DNA of 64,000 bases from Fictibacillus arsenicus (GCF_001642935.1 NZ_CP016761.1:682001-746000); one strand, 5' to 3'. Positions 9,724-18,589 are shown, numbered from the stretch's first letter. The notes: generated by a model from the letters alone, not told the origin. Translations and numbers: made by a program.

Positions 9724-9821
9724 AAAAAGTCTATAAATGGTGAATTACAGCTTATAATATTTTTTTACGGTTTAGAAAAATGTTTTACGGCTTATAAATG
9801 TTCAATTACAGTCTATAAACT
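9724..9821 (-). repeat. Period-20 intergenic array, core TTTATAAGCYGTAA on the minus strand (about 5 units)
   Basis: On the plus strand the word TTACRG begins at 9745, 9765, 9785 and 9806 (steps 20, 20, 21), each followed by a TATAAA-like stretch; a degenerate unit starts near 9725. Read on the minus strand the unit is TTTATAAGCCGTAA-like, close to the array core at 62409. Confidence 0.85.
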
Positions 9822-9871
9822 TCATTTTATACCAACGCAGGTATTCAACAGCGAATCTCTAGAATTCAAAA

Positions 9872-9906
9872 AAAACCAGCTCCCATAATGCAGAAAGCTG
9901 GTTTCA
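9872..9906 (-). terminator. Intrinsic terminator after glnQ (minus strand)
   Basis: Inverted repeat AAACCAGCT with AGCTGGTTT. Read leftwards it is followed by a T run (the plus-strand A run at about 9867-9874), so it serves the ATPase gene. Confidence 0.75.
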
Positions 9907-9916
9907 CCTCGATTTT

Positions 9917-10639
9917 TTATAACACCTTACTTAAAAACAGCTTCGTACGTTCATGCTGAGGGTCTCCAAACAATTCAGAAGGAACATTTTCCTCAACAAT
10001 GTACCCGCCGTCCATGAAAATCACTCGGTCGCCAACTTCGCGAGCAAAGCCCATTTCGTGAGTCACAACGATCATCGTCATTCCTTCCCGTGCGAGATCC
10101 TTCATTACTTCTAAAACTTCACCGACCATTTCTGGATCAAGTGCGGAAGTTGGTTCATCAAAAAGCATGATTTTTGGGTCCATTGCCAGTGCGCGTGCAA
10201 TCGCGACACGCTGTTTTTGCCCTCCGCTCAATTGGGAAGGATAGGCGTTCGCTTTATCCTGCAAACCTACCTTTGCGAGCAGTTTCAATGCTTTGTCCCT
10301 AGCTTCTTCTTTGTTTGCATTCCTTACTTTGAGTGGAGCAAGTGTAACGTTCTCTAGTACTGTTTTATGCGGAAAGAGGTTGAACTGCTGGAATACCATG
10401 CCAACATCTTCCCTTATCTTATTAATGTTTGTTTTGGGATCAGTAATATCTGCTCCATCTACTAAAACTTGACCGCCTGTAATTTCCTCCAGCTTATTGA
10501 TGCAGCGGAGAAAGGTACTCTTTCCTGAGCCAGAGGGACCGATTACACATACTACTTCTTGTGGTTTTATTTCAGCGTTGATGTCCTTGAGTACTTCGAG
10601 ATCGCCGAAGGACTTTTTTAAGTTTTTTACTTTAATCAT
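9917..10639 (-). CDS. glnQ: Polar amino acid ABC transporter ATPase, GlnQ-like, without partners
   Basis: 240 residues with Walker [10 protein letters not shown], signature LSGGQKQR and Walker [13 protein letters not shown], the layout of GlnQ/ArtP-type ATPases for amino acid uptake. The RBS is AAAGGAG on the minus strand. No permease or binding protein of this class lies on either side: its neighbours are a compatible-solute importer and a sugar operon. It must energise a permease encoded elsewhere, or be what remains of a broken operon. All nucleotide-binding motifs are intact. Confidence 0.88.
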   Translation of the reverse strand: MIKVKNLKKSFGDLEVLKDINAEIKPQEVVCVIGPSGSGKSTFLRCINKLEEITGGQVLVDGADITDPKTNINKIREDVGMVFQQFNLFPHKTVLENVTLAPLKVRNANKEEARDKALKLLAKVGLQDKANAYPSQLSGGQKQRVAIARALAMDPKIMLFDEPTSALDPEMVGEVLEVMKDLAREGMTMIVVTHEMGFAREVGDRVIFMDGGYIVEENVPSELFGDPQHERTKLFLSKVL

Positions 10640-10756
10640 TGTCCGGCTCCTTTCATGTAACTAATCGTTTATGTATTTTATCATAAGTTCGTTTGTTTCG
10701 ATTAAACTCCTGCTTTAAATCAAATCTTTAAATACAAAACTTTCTGAAAAAAGGCA

Positions 10757-10786
10757 TTGACCTGCAGTTAATAGTTGAACTATACT
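10757..10786 (+). promoter_or_regulatory. Sigma-A promoter of the LacI-type regulator gene
   Basis: TTGACC (10757-10762), 18-bp spacer, TATACT (10781-10786). The cre-type operator at 10794 covers the start region. Confidence 0.75.
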
Positions 10787-10793
10787 CTGAATA

Positions 10794-10807
10794 TGAAAAC
10801 GATTTCA
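10794..10807. promoter_or_regulatory. cre / LacI-family operator before the regulator gene
   Basis: TGAAAACGATTTCA fits TGWNANCGNTNWCA at every position and is nearly palindromic. It sits just downstream of the -10 box, where binding would block transcription. It could be bound by CcpA, by the encoded LacI-type protein, or by both. Confidence 0.75.
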
Positions 10808-10845
10808 TGATTTCGATTCCAGAAAGTTCTAAAGAGGAGAATCTG

Positions 10846-11832
10846 ATGGCAACCATTCAAGATGTGGCGAAATTGGCAGGGCTGTCCCGCACAACTGTTT
10901 CAAGGGTGATCAACCAGCATCCGTATGTAACAGAAGAAAAAAAGCGGCTTGTGTCAAATGCTATGCAAGAACTCAACTATGTTCCGAATTCATCAGCAAG
11001 AAGATTGCGAAGACAGCAAACAGAAACGATTGCCGTCTATGTTCCTCGCATCACGAATCCCTTTTTCAGTCATTTAGTTGAAGTGATGGAAAAAGAGGCT
11101 GCCAAAAAAGGCTATCAGCTGATTTTGTGTCAAACACGTTATAAAAAGGAACAAGAGCGCAACTTTTTGGAGCTTTTAAAAACAAAACAGGTAGATGGTT
11201 TGATTCTGACGTCAATCGAAAATGACTGGAGTAAGATTGAACCATATTTGGCTTACGGTCCTATTGTTGTATGCAACGAATACTCTGACTCGGCACAAGT
11301 TCCCCTTGTTTTTTTAGACCAGATCAAAGGCGGCTATATAGGAACGAAGCACTTGATCGAACAGGGATATACAAAGCTTGGGTATTGTACGGGTGACCAT
11401 AAGAGTTCAAGAGTGGCGCATGACAGAAGAATCGGATTTTTGAAGGCACTGAATGAAGCTGGGCTTCAGATGAAGGATGAATGGTATTTCGGTGGTGCTT
11501 ACAGTGTGCAAGACGGTAAAAGGACGTTCGAGGCCCTGAAGAAACTGTCAGATCCGCCACAAGCCCTTTTTACTGGAAGTGATGAGGTAGCTGCAGGAAT
11601 TGTTAAGGCTGCATCAGATGCGGGGTGGAAGGTGCCTGAAGATCTAGCCGTTATTGGATTTGATAATCAGCCTCTGGCAGAACTCATGGAATTGACTACT
11701 ATTGAGCAGCCGATTGAGACAATTGCACGGCAGGCGATGGAATTAATGATTGAATCAATTAAATCAAAGAGGACATCGGTTAGAAAAGAAGTCATTTTGC
11801 CTTTAAAACTGATTCAACGTTGTTCCACATAA
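10846..11832 (+). CDS. LacI/GalR-family regulator of the sugar importer operon
   Basis: 328 residues from ATG 10846, chosen because AGAGGAGA lies just before it; an upstream in-frame ATG at 10807 overlaps the operator. The N-terminus has the LacI helix-turn-helix and hinge (TIQDVAKLAGLSRTTVSRVI). The rest is a periplasmic-binding-protein-like effector domain (VDGLILTSIE, VIGFDNQPLAE). Matching operators flank the gene at 10794 and 11838, so it probably controls itself and the downstream importer. The effector sugar is unknown. Confidence 0.88.
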   Translation: MATIQDVAKLAGLSRTTVSRVINQHPYVTEEKKRLVSNAMQELNYVPNSSARRLRRQQTETIAVYVPRITNPFFSHLVEVMEKEAAKKGYQLILCQTRYKKEQERNFLELLKTKQVDGLILTSIENDWSKIEPYLAYGPIVVCNEYSDSAQVPLVFLDQIKGGYIGTKHLIEQGYTKLGYCTGDHKSSRVAHDRRIGFLKALNEAGLQMKDEWYFGGAYSVQDGKRTFEALKKLSDPPQALFTGSDEVAAGIVKAASDAGWKVPEDLAVIGFDNQPLAELMELTTIEQPIETIARQAMELMIESIKSKRTSVRKEVILPLKLIQRCST

Positions 11833-11837
11833 CAAAA

Positions 11838-11851
11838 TGAAATCGTTTACA
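11838..11851. promoter_or_regulatory. cre / LacI-family operator before the sugar-binding protein gene
   Basis: TGAAATCGTTTACA is a full match to TGWNANCGNTNWCA, 26 bases before the binding-protein start. It is paired with the site at 10794. Confidence 0.75.
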
Positions 11852-11876
11852 AAACAGGAGAGTAGGGGGATAAAAC

Positions 11877-13178
11877 ATGAAAAAGCTTAAGAAGATTTCA
11901 AAAGTGATTTCGACTTCGCTTGCGCTTTCACTTGTGCTTGCAGCTTGCTCAGACAAAGAGGAAGGCAGCAGCAATTCTGGCGGCGGGGATAAAGACGAAA
12001 AAGTAAAAATCGTTTATGCGCGTGGTAAGGATGATACACAAGGGACTACAGCAATGGTGGAAGCTTTTGAAAAAAAATACCCTAACATTGATGTAGAGTT
12101 TAAAGAAATGCCTGCAGATACTGGAAAACAGCATGATGCTTACGTAACTGCATTTAATGCAAATTCCGATGAGATCGATGTTATTGACCTGGATGTTATC
12201 TGGCCTGCTGAATTCGCACAAGCTGGATTCTTGATGCCGCTTGATCGTTTTATCGAAAAAGATGGTGTTGACGTAGGAGCCTATAACGAAGGTGCGATCA
12301 GCGCTGCCAAGTTTAAGGGCAAGCAGTGGGCACTTCCTAAGTTCATTGATGCAGGAATGCTTTTCTACCGTACAGATCTAGTTCCAGAAGGTGAAGTTCC
12401 AAAAACGTGGGACGAGCTTTTAGCGAAAGCGAAAGAAACAAAAGGTCAAGGCGGAACACAGTTCGGTTACTTGATGCAAGCGAAGCAGTATGAAGGACTT
12501 GTATGTAACGCTGTTGAATTCATCGCTTCTTACGGCGGAGAAATCATCGACGAAAATGGTGAAGTAAAAGTAGATTCTCCAGAAGCGATCAAAGGGATCT
12601 CTAAGCTAGTAGAGATCGTAAACTCTGATGTTGTACCGCAAAACATCACAACATTTGCTGAGCCAGAATCTCATACAGCATTCATCAACGGTCAAGCTGG
12701 TTTGATTCGTAACTGGCCATATCAATATGCGTTAGCAAACGATGAGTCGCAATCTAAAATCGCAGGTAAAGTAGCAGCTGCTCCACTTCCAGCTGGAGAT
12801 GCAGGATCTGCGGCAACACTTGGCGGATGGATGGCTGGTATTAACAAGAACACGAAGCATCCTGAAGAAGCATGGAAGTTCTTAAGCTTTATGGCTGGTG
12901 AAGAAGGACAGAAGATCGACGCGATCAAAGGCGGACATGCACCAACGATTCTTTCTCTTTACGAAGATGAAGAAATTCTAAAAGCAAACCCTTACTACAA
13001 GGATGAAGGATTTGTAAAAGCTCTTGAAGCTGCGGTATCTCGTCCGGTAGCACCGAACTACCCTGAGATTTCTGACATCATCCAAGTTCAGGTATCTCAA
13101 GCTATCGCTAAAAAGATTACACCTGAAGAAGCTGCAAAGAATATGCAAAAAGAAATTTCAGAGAAACTTGAAAAATAA
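11877..13178 (+). CDS. Sugar ABC transporter binding lipoprotein (maltose/trehalose class)
   Basis: 433 residues. The signal peptide ends in the lipobox LAAC, with Cys24 as the lipidation site, so the protein is tethered outside the membrane. The body is a family-1 solute-binding fold (VYARGKDDTQGTT, IDVIDLDVIWPAEFA, ATLGGWMAGINKNTKHPEEAW), resembling trehalose/maltose binders. It delivers sugar to the two permeases downstream. No ATPase is encoded here; bacilli often share an MsmX-type ATPase among such systems. Confidence 0.9.
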   Translation: MKKLKKISKVISTSLALSLVLAACSDKEEGSSNSGGGDKDEKVKIVYARGKDDTQGTTAMVEAFEKKYPNIDVEFKEMPADTGKQHDAYVTAFNANSDEIDVIDLDVIWPAEFAQAGFLMPLDRFIEKDGVDVGAYNEGAISAAKFKGKQWALPKFIDAGMLFYRTDLVPEGEVPKTWDELLAKAKETKGQGGTQFGYLMQAKQYEGLVCNAVEFIASYGGEIIDENGEVKVDSPEAIKGISKLVEIVNSDVVPQNITTFAEPESHTAFINGQAGLIRNWPYQYALANDESQSKIAGKVAAAPLPAGDAGSAATLGGWMAGINKNTKHPEEAWKFLSFMAGEEGQKIDAIKGGHAPTILSLYEDEEILKANPYYKDEGFVKALEAAVSRPVAPNYPEISDIIQVQVSQAIAKKITPEEAAKNMQKEISEKLEK

Positions 13179-13194
13179 TCAATAATTTTGGAAA

Positions 13195-13230
13195 TAGGGG
13201 CTGGCCTTCTGTGGTGAAGGCTCCCCTTTC
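13195..13230 (+). terminator. Intercistronic stem-loop between binding protein and permease genes
   Basis: AGGGG-CCTTC pairs with GAAGG-CCCCT; the following bases are only weakly T-rich. This looks like a partial terminator or 3'-end stabiliser that lets the lipoprotein mRNA outnumber the permease mRNA. Confidence 0.55.
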
Positions 13231-13323
13231 TCTATAGCTGGTATCGATTCCATAAGAGTGAAATGGATGGACGTTTCAACGCCCGTCCGTCGATTGCATT
13301 CGAAAAGCAAGGAGCTGACCCTT

Positions 13324-14667
13324 TTGAAACCTAACTTAATGCCTAATAACCCAAAACCTATTGAGGCAAAGACGAAATCAAAGAGCAAAAAGAAGCTGTC
13401 TGAACGTTCAATCGGCTATCTGCTTATTGCCCCTGCCATGATTCTTATTTTTGTCATTGCGATTTGGCCGGTTTTTCAATCTTTTTACTACAGCATGTTT
13501 GACTTAAGGCTGAACAACCCAGGGAAATCTGAAGCTCATACTTCATACAGTGTGAATCTCCATACTTACCTGGATAACTATCCTTTTTTAATGAATTCTC
13601 TTGATGAAGAAATAGGAGAGGCTTCTGGAAAAACAAAAGAAGAACTAGAGGCGATTCAGGCTAATCTTGAAAAAATAGATTCAGAATTAAAGAAAGACGG
13701 TGAGCTGAAGGATCAATATGATCAGGTTGATGAAAAGCTGATGGTCATGAAGCCTGTCAGTGAGGATCTTGCAGTTGCAGAGTTAGATAAAGAAGTAGCT
13801 CTTGATCTTGAAAAGACAGTAGACGAAACGACAGTTCAAGTACGGGAACTGAAGGATGAACTGAAAAATCCAGATGATGTGATCGGATTATCCTCATCGT
13901 TAAGCGACTCTGTCATCACACCGAACTTTATCGGGCTTAAACATTATAAAGAGAATCTATCTGACGGACGTATGTGGAAGGCGATCTCAAATACTACGGT
14001 CTTTACTGTAATCTCTGTTTTCGCTGAGCTTGTAATTGGCCTAGCAATTGCGATCCTGATTAACAAGGCGTTCTTCGGAAGAGGGCTTGTCCGTGCGACA
14101 ATCCTCATACCATGGGCGATTCCGACAGCTGTTTCGGCGTTCATGTGGAAATACTTATACGATGGTCAAAACGGGATCGTAGCGAAAGCATTTGAAAGTG
14201 TTGGTCTTTTTGACCGAATGACAGATCTATTAACAAGCAGCAATGGTGCGATGTTCTCGGTAATTTTTGCGGATGTTTGGAAAACAACACCTTATATGGC
14301 ATTGCTCTTGTTGGCTGGATTACAGACGATTCCGAGTTCTCTGTATGAAGCAGCAGCCATTGATGGAGCGAGTAAGTGGAAGCAATTTTTGAAAATCACA
14401 TTGCCTTTATTAAAATCTAGCATTCTTGTAGCATTATTGTTCCGTACACTGGATGCGTTCCGTGTGTTTGATTTGATCTACGTTTTAACAGGCGGAGGCC
14501 CAGCAAACTCTACTGAAACAATCTCAATACTTGCTTATAAAGTTATGTTTGCACAAACCAATTTCGGTGAAGGTTCGGCGTTGTCCGTCATTGTGTTTAT
14601 CTGTGTGGCGATCATCTCGATGATCTATATTAAGTTTTTAGGTCGAGATCTTTTAAATGATAAGTAA
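13324..14667 (+). CDS. Sugar ABC permease, MalF-like, with large extracytoplasmic insert
   Basis: 447 residues from TTG 13324, preceded by AAGGAG; the in-frame ATG at 13339 is an alternative. The first membrane helix is at about residues 30-52. An insert of about 135 residues (58-193), rich in Glu, Lys, Asp and Leu and probably coiled coil, follows before helix 2. The permease core starts at about 216 and holds the EAA loop (EAAAIDGASKWKQF, about 341), which docks the ATPase. The insert is reminiscent in position of the P2 loop of E. coli MalF but is a different, helical sequence. Confidence 0.88.
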   Translation: MKPNLMPNNPKPIEAKTKSKSKKKLSERSIGYLLIAPAMILIFVIAIWPVFQSFYYSMFDLRLNNPGKSEAHTSYSVNLHTYLDNYPFLMNSLDEEIGEASGKTKEELEAIQANLEKIDSELKKDGELKDQYDQVDEKLMVMKPVSEDLAVAELDKEVALDLEKTVDETTVQVRELKDELKNPDDVIGLSSSLSDSVITPNFIGLKHYKENLSDGRMWKAISNTTVFTVISVFAELVIGLAIAILINKAFFGRGLVRATILIPWAIPTAVSAFMWKYLYDGQNGIVAKAFESVGLFDRMTDLLTSSNGAMFSVIFADVWKTTPYMALLLLAGLQTIPSSLYEAAAIDGASKWKQFLKITLPLLKSSILVALLFRTLDAFRVFDLIYVLTGGGPANSTETISILAYKVMFAQTNFGEGSALSVIVFICVAIISMIYIKFLGRDLLNDK

Positions 14668-14697
14668 AAAACGGAAAACATAAGGAGTGAATAGGAA

Positions 14698-15525
14698 ATG
14701 AACAAAAAAGCGGGTCCAATGTTTTACGTATTTCTAACATTGTTTGTCTTCCTTGTCATGTTTCCGTTTTTATGGGTACTGGCAAGTTCAATTAAACCGG
14801 TTGCCGAGCTGTTTGGCGATCGTGCGTTCATACCGTTTACGGATAATATGACTCTTGAAAATTACGAATCTGTATTTGTGAACTATCCCTTTTTAAAATA
14901 TCTGTGGAACAGCTTGGTGGTTTCAACGATTACAACGGTCTATGCCGTACTTGTTGCGAGCTTTGCGGCTTATGCGATCGCACGCTTAAAGTTTAAAGGA
15001 AAAACATTTATCTTAGGTTTGGTGCTTTCGGTATCGATGTTTCCGCAGATCGCAACGATCTCGCCTATCTATATTGTATTGAAGAACCTTGGATTGACGA
15101 ACAGTTATCTTGGTTTGATCATTCCTTATACGACTTTTACCTTGCCGCTTTCAATCTGGCTGCTTGTAACTTTCTTCCGTAAGATACCGTTTGATTTAGA
15201 AGAAGCGGCGAAGATCGACGGAGCGTCCTTGATGCAAACCTATTGGAGAGTTATCCTGCCGCTTGCAATCCCAGGGATTTTCACAACAGCGATCCTTGTG
15301 TTCATCTCGGCATGGAACGAGTTCCTGTTTGCGTTAACGATCAACACAGATGATGCTTATAAAACCGTTCCTGTAGGTATCGCGATGTTTGAAGGACAAT
15401 TCACGATTCCGTGGGGTGAAGTTACGGCTGCAACAGTTATCGTAACAGTGCCTCTTGTAATAATGGTTCTAGCGTTCCAGCGTAAGATTGTATCTGGTCT
15501 GACATCTGGTGCGGTAAAAGAATAG
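14698..15525 (+). CDS. Sugar ABC permease, MalG-like
   Basis: 275 residues, six predicted membrane helices, with the EAA loop EEAAKIDGASLMQTYW near residue 167. RBS is TAAGGAG. It is the second half of the permease heterodimer and the last gene of the operon; a very strong terminator follows within 20 bases. No glycosidase or kinase is included in the operon, so the substrate is not revealed by context. Confidence 0.9.
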   Translation: MNKKAGPMFYVFLTLFVFLVMFPFLWVLASSIKPVAELFGDRAFIPFTDNMTLENYESVFVNYPFLKYLWNSLVVSTITTVYAVLVASFAAYAIARLKFKGKTFILGLVLSVSMFPQIATISPIYIVLKNLGLTNSYLGLIIPYTTFTLPLSIWLLVTFFRKIPFDLEEAAKIDGASLMQTYWRVILPLAIPGIFTTAILVFISAWNEFLFALTINTDDAYKTVPVGIAMFEGQFTIPWGEVTAATVIVTVPLVIMVLAFQRKIVSGLTSGAVKE

Positions 15526-15540
15526 AAGTCTTATTTTTGG

Positions 15541-15576
15541 AATCCCTGCAGCTTAAATTAGCTGCAGGGATTTTTG
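15541..15576 (+). terminator. Intrinsic terminator of the sugar operon
   Basis: Stem AATCCCTGCAGCT with AGCTGCAGGGATT, a 5-6 base loop, then a T run. Confidence 0.9.
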
Positions 15577-15765
15577 TTTCACTTTTAAAAATCATAACTT
15601 GGTAAGCGGATGATGATCGACGCAGCGGAACAAGTTTATGAACAAAGTATAAGGGCAACTAAGGCTGACCGAAAGGCTTGGCGTCAATCAAGTTTTCTTT
15701 ATGTATTTTTTGAAAACACGTACATAGAAATAGGAGAGATAATATGTAAGGAAGGAGGAAGTATT

Positions 15766-16095
15766 GTGCACGATCATGAGATTGAACAAATGAAATGGAT
15801 GGGCAGAAACGTACATGTTCACCAATATTCTACGCAGACTTCAGTTAATGATGGGCATTCGCATACTGTCCAAGGGACGACAAGTCCAGTCAAAAACACA
15901 ATGGGGCATGTTCATAACTATGAAGGAACAACCACCTTTGATGACGGGCATGTTCATCGTTTCTCTGGAACCACCGGACCTCCCATCTATTCTGCGGATG
16001 GAACACATTATCATATGCTAACAGGAACAACTACTTTTAATGATGGGCATACACATCAATATACAGGTTGGACTGGGAAAAATGTTTCTGGTTGA
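15766..16095 (+). CDS. ymaF: YmaF-family His-rich repeat protein
   Basis: 109 residues from GTG 15766, chosen because GGAAGGAGGAAG lies immediately before; a longer in-frame extension upstream has no RBS. The protein is a series of about five short repeats of the form DGHxHxYxGTT (VNDGHSHTVQGTT, FDDGHVHRFSGTT, FNDGHTHQYTGWT). The paired histidines suggest metal binding and a beta-rich fold. B. subtilis YmaF has the same repeat. Its function is unknown. No signal peptide is seen. Confidence 0.82.
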   Translation: MHDHEIEQMKWMGRNVHVHQYSTQTSVNDGHSHTVQGTTSPVKNTMGHVHNYEGTTTFDDGHVHRFSGTTGPPIYSADGTHYHMLTGTTTFNDGHTHQYTGWTGKNVSG

Positions 16096-16107
16096 TAATT
16101 AAATTTT

Positions 16108-16391
16108 TTTAAAAGGCTGTTTTTGTAAACTTAGTAGCTTTTGTAAGAGGTTAATTTCCGCTACAGAACTCGCTTTCCGCAGGGTGTGCGGTGAGCCCAC
16201 TCGTCGCCCAGCGACATTGAGTGGTCTCGCCTGTCCCACTCATCCTGCAGGACAAGGAAGGCTGCGACAGCGTTATATCGCACGAAGAAAATGTGATTTT
16301 CATTTTCGAGGAGTCTCGTCCTTTCGCTCCAATTAACTATTCAATGAAGAATTTAAAAAACTCTCAGTTGCAACAATTTTTTAGAAAAGAG
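16108..16391 (+). repeat. Interspersed repeat copy with a private internal module
   Basis: The forward copy begins with the TTTGTAA-GGTTAATTTCCGC end and finishes with the GCAACAATTTTTTAGAAAAGAGC end. Its inner hairpin uses CCACTC with GAGTGG where other copies use CTCCT with AGGAG. About 70 bases (16252-16320) between the CTGCAGGA and GGAGTCTCG blocks are not shared with other copies. It fills most of the gap between ymaF and yhfI; nothing else is evident there. Confidence 0.8.
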
Positions 16392-16497
16392 CGTAATAAA
16401 CACCGATTCTTTACGGTGTTTTTTATTTTGTAAAATGGAAGACTAAACTTGATTCTGATACTCTGAAGATATCCAAATAAAATCGGAGGAATTTTAC

Positions 16498-17232
16498 ATG
16501 AAACTTACTGTTTTAGGCTACTGGGGCGGATATCCTGGTGCAGGGGAAGCAACATCAGGCTATCTTTTACAAAGTGAAGGTTTTAACCTTCTTGTGGATT
16601 GCGGAAGCGGCGTGCTTTCCCAGTTGCAAAAGTACATAAAACCAGAAGAGTTGGATGCAGTGGTTATTTCTCATTATCATGCTGACCATGTGGCGGATAT
16701 TGGAGTACTTCAATATAGCAGGCTCATTCAGTCTTTTTTGCAAGAAGGGATTAAGACGCTTCCGATCTATGGCCATAACGAAGATGAAGCTGGATTGCTT
16801 TCTTTGACTCATCTTCAGCATACAAAAGGAATCGCTTATGATCCTTCTGGTGAATTAAAAGTGGGTCCGTTTACGATTACATTTCAGCTGACGAAGCATG
16901 CAGCCGTTTGTTATGCGATGCGTATAACAGATGGGAAAGATACGATAGTCTATACAGCGGATACTGCACTTATTCCTGAACTGGTACCTTTCAGCCATAA
17001 TGCTGATCTTCTTATTGCTGAATGCAACTTTTATAAGGGAATGGATGGAAGCGGTCCTGGTCATATGACTTCTGAAGATTGCGGTAAGCTTGCTCATCAA
17101 TCAGAAGCCCGACAGCTGCTGCTCACACATCTTCCTCATTTTGGTCAGTTATCACAGCTTGTCACAGAGGCAAAAGAGGTGTATAACAATAAAGTGGAGC
17201 TTGCCTCATCCGGCTGGACGTGGGGAGCTTAA
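16498..17232 (+). CDS. yhfI: Metallo-beta-lactamase-fold hydrolase, YhfI-like
   Basis: 244 residues with the metal-binding signature SHYHADH at about residue 58, and further ligands in VYTADTA and LLLTHLPHFG. The fold and spacing resemble RNase Z and arylsulfatase-type hydrolases. In B. subtilis yhfI directly precedes lplJ, as here, which supports orthology. RBS is ATCGGAGGA. No signal peptide, so cytoplasmic. The substrate is not known. Confidence 0.9.
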   Translation: MKLTVLGYWGGYPGAGEATSGYLLQSEGFNLLVDCGSGVLSQLQKYIKPEELDAVVISHYHADHVADIGVLQYSRLIQSFLQEGIKTLPIYGHNEDEAGLLSLTHLQHTKGIAYDPSGELKVGPFTITFQLTKHAAVCYAMRITDGKDTIVYTADTALIPELVPFSHNADLLIAECNFYKGMDGSGPGHMTSEDCGKLAHQSEARQLLLTHLPHFGQLSQLVTEAKEVYNNKVELASSGWTWGA

Positions 17233-17259
17233 AGATAGGGACTGAAAGAGGAGAAAACT

Positions 17260-18249
17260 ATGCTTTTTATTGATAATGAAAATATTACAGACCCAAGAGT
17301 GAATTTGGCGATAGAAGAATTCGCTTTGAAGCATTTGGACATCAATGAAACGTATTTGCTTTTTTATATAAATGAACCATCCATCATCATCGGCAAGAAC
17401 CAGAATACGGTTGAAGAGATAAACGCAGAGTACGTGCGTGATCAGGGGATTCATGTAGTACGCCGTTTATCTGGAGGCGGAGCTGTGTATCACGACCTTG
17501 GTAACTTGAACTTCAGCTTCATCACAAAGGATGATGGAAACTCTTTTCATGATTTTAAAAAGTTCACTGATCCAGTAGTAAAAGCCTTGAAAAAGCTTGG
17601 TGTGAACGCTGAATTAAGCGGACGGAACGATATCTTGGCTGAAGGCAAGAAGATATCGGGCAATGCGCAGTTCTCAACAAAAGGGCGTATGTTCAGCCAT
17701 GGAACTTTATTGTTTGATTCTGAGATTGAAAATGTAGTATCAGCTTTAAACGTCCGCATGGACAAGATTGAATCTAAAGGGATCAAGTCCATCCGAAGCC
17801 GTGTTACGAATATTCGTGAGCACTTGAATGAAGACATGACAATGAAAGAATTTAAAGAAATACTTCTTACTTACTTGTTTGAAGAGTTCGATTCGATTCC
17901 AAAATACGAGTTAACAGAAAGTGACTGGGCTGAGATCCGCAAAATCTCCAGAGAGCGTTATGCGAACTGGGATTGGAACTACGGTAAGTCGCCAAAGTTT
18001 AACGTTGAATTATCTAATCGTTTTGCAGCAGGCTCAATTGATATCCGCCTTCACATCGTAAAAGGAATTATCCAAGAAAGTAAGATTTTTGGAGACTTCT
18101 TCGGTGTAGGAGATGTATCAGATATCGAGAATAAGCTGAACGGTGTGCGTTACGATCGCGAAGAAATTGAAAAAGTTCTGGAAGATATCGATTTGAAACA
18201 CTATTTTGGTAATGTTTCCCGTCAGGAATTTCTGGATCTTCTGTATTAA
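17260..18249 (+). CDS. lplJ: Lipoate-protein ligase
   Basis: 329 residues. It activates free lipoate and attaches it to lysines of E2 subunits and GcvH. Key marks are RRLSGGGAVYHDLGN (about residues 72-86) and the catalytic lysine block KKISGNAQF. The C-terminal accessory domain (about 250-329) completes the LplA architecture. It lies 27 bases after yhfI, as in B. subtilis. The 2-oxoacid dehydrogenase E2 encoded at 39288 is an obvious client. Confidence 0.93.
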   Translation: MLFIDNENITDPRVNLAIEEFALKHLDINETYLLFYINEPSIIIGKNQNTVEEINAEYVRDQGIHVVRRLSGGGAVYHDLGNLNFSFITKDDGNSFHDFKKFTDPVVKALKKLGVNAELSGRNDILAEGKKISGNAQFSTKGRMFSHGTLLFDSEIENVVSALNVRMDKIESKGIKSIRSRVTNIREHLNEDMTMKEFKEILLTYLFEEFDSIPKYELTESDWAEIRKISRERYANWDWNYGKSPKFNVELSNRFAAGSIDIRLHIVKGIIQESKIFGDFFGVGDVSDIENKLNGVRYDREEIEKVLEDIDLKHYFGNVSRQEFLDLLY

Positions 18250-18265
18250 TAGATAAATTGATGGA

Positions 18266-18297
18266 AAACCGCCTTCTTGTGAGGGCGGTTTTTTGTA
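18266..18297 (+). terminator. Intrinsic terminator after lplJ
   Basis: Stem AAAACCGCC with GGCGGTTTT, followed by TTTTTT. Confidence 0.9.
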
Positions 18298-18350
18298 ATT
18301 TGGAGCCGATGAAGCATGTCGGTAGTGGAAATTAGGCACTAAATTTGTTT

Positions 18351-18437
18351 TATCAGCAAAAATTTCATTTTATCAGCGAATATCAAATTTTATCAGCAAA
18401 AAAATAAATATATCAGCGAATTTGGAAATATATCAAT
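18351..18437 (+). repeat. Period-20 intergenic array, core TTTTATCAGCRAA (5 units)
   Basis: TATCAGC begins at 18351, 18371, 18391 and 18411, and a decayed unit (TATCAAT) at 18431: four steps of exactly 20. It starts about 55 bases after the lplJ terminator. The remaining gap up to paaK holds a TTGACA hexamer at 18479 without a clear -10 box, and the cre site at 18576. Confidence 0.9.
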
Positions 18438-18575
18438 AATTAGCCTTATTGGCTTGCATGTCCAGCACCCAAATCTATTTGACAGAAAATTAATATAAAT
18501 GATAAGCTTAAATCAAATTACATTACACTAATATTCAATAACGCTATAAAAACGTCATATTTTTTTATTTCTAAA

Positions 18576-18589
18576 TGTAATCGCTTACA
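18576..18589. promoter_or_regulatory. cre site upstream of paaK
   Basis: TGTAATCGCTTACA matches TGWNANCGNTNWCA at all positions and lies 26 bases before the paaK start. It would allow CcpA to repress the phenylacetate operon in the presence of preferred sugars. Confidence 0.75.

Noticed and set aside
18479-18507. Sigma-A promoter for paaK (TTGACA at 18479)
   Set aside because: The -35 hexamer is perfect, but no good -10 box lies 16-18 bases downstream, so I do not list it as a promoter.
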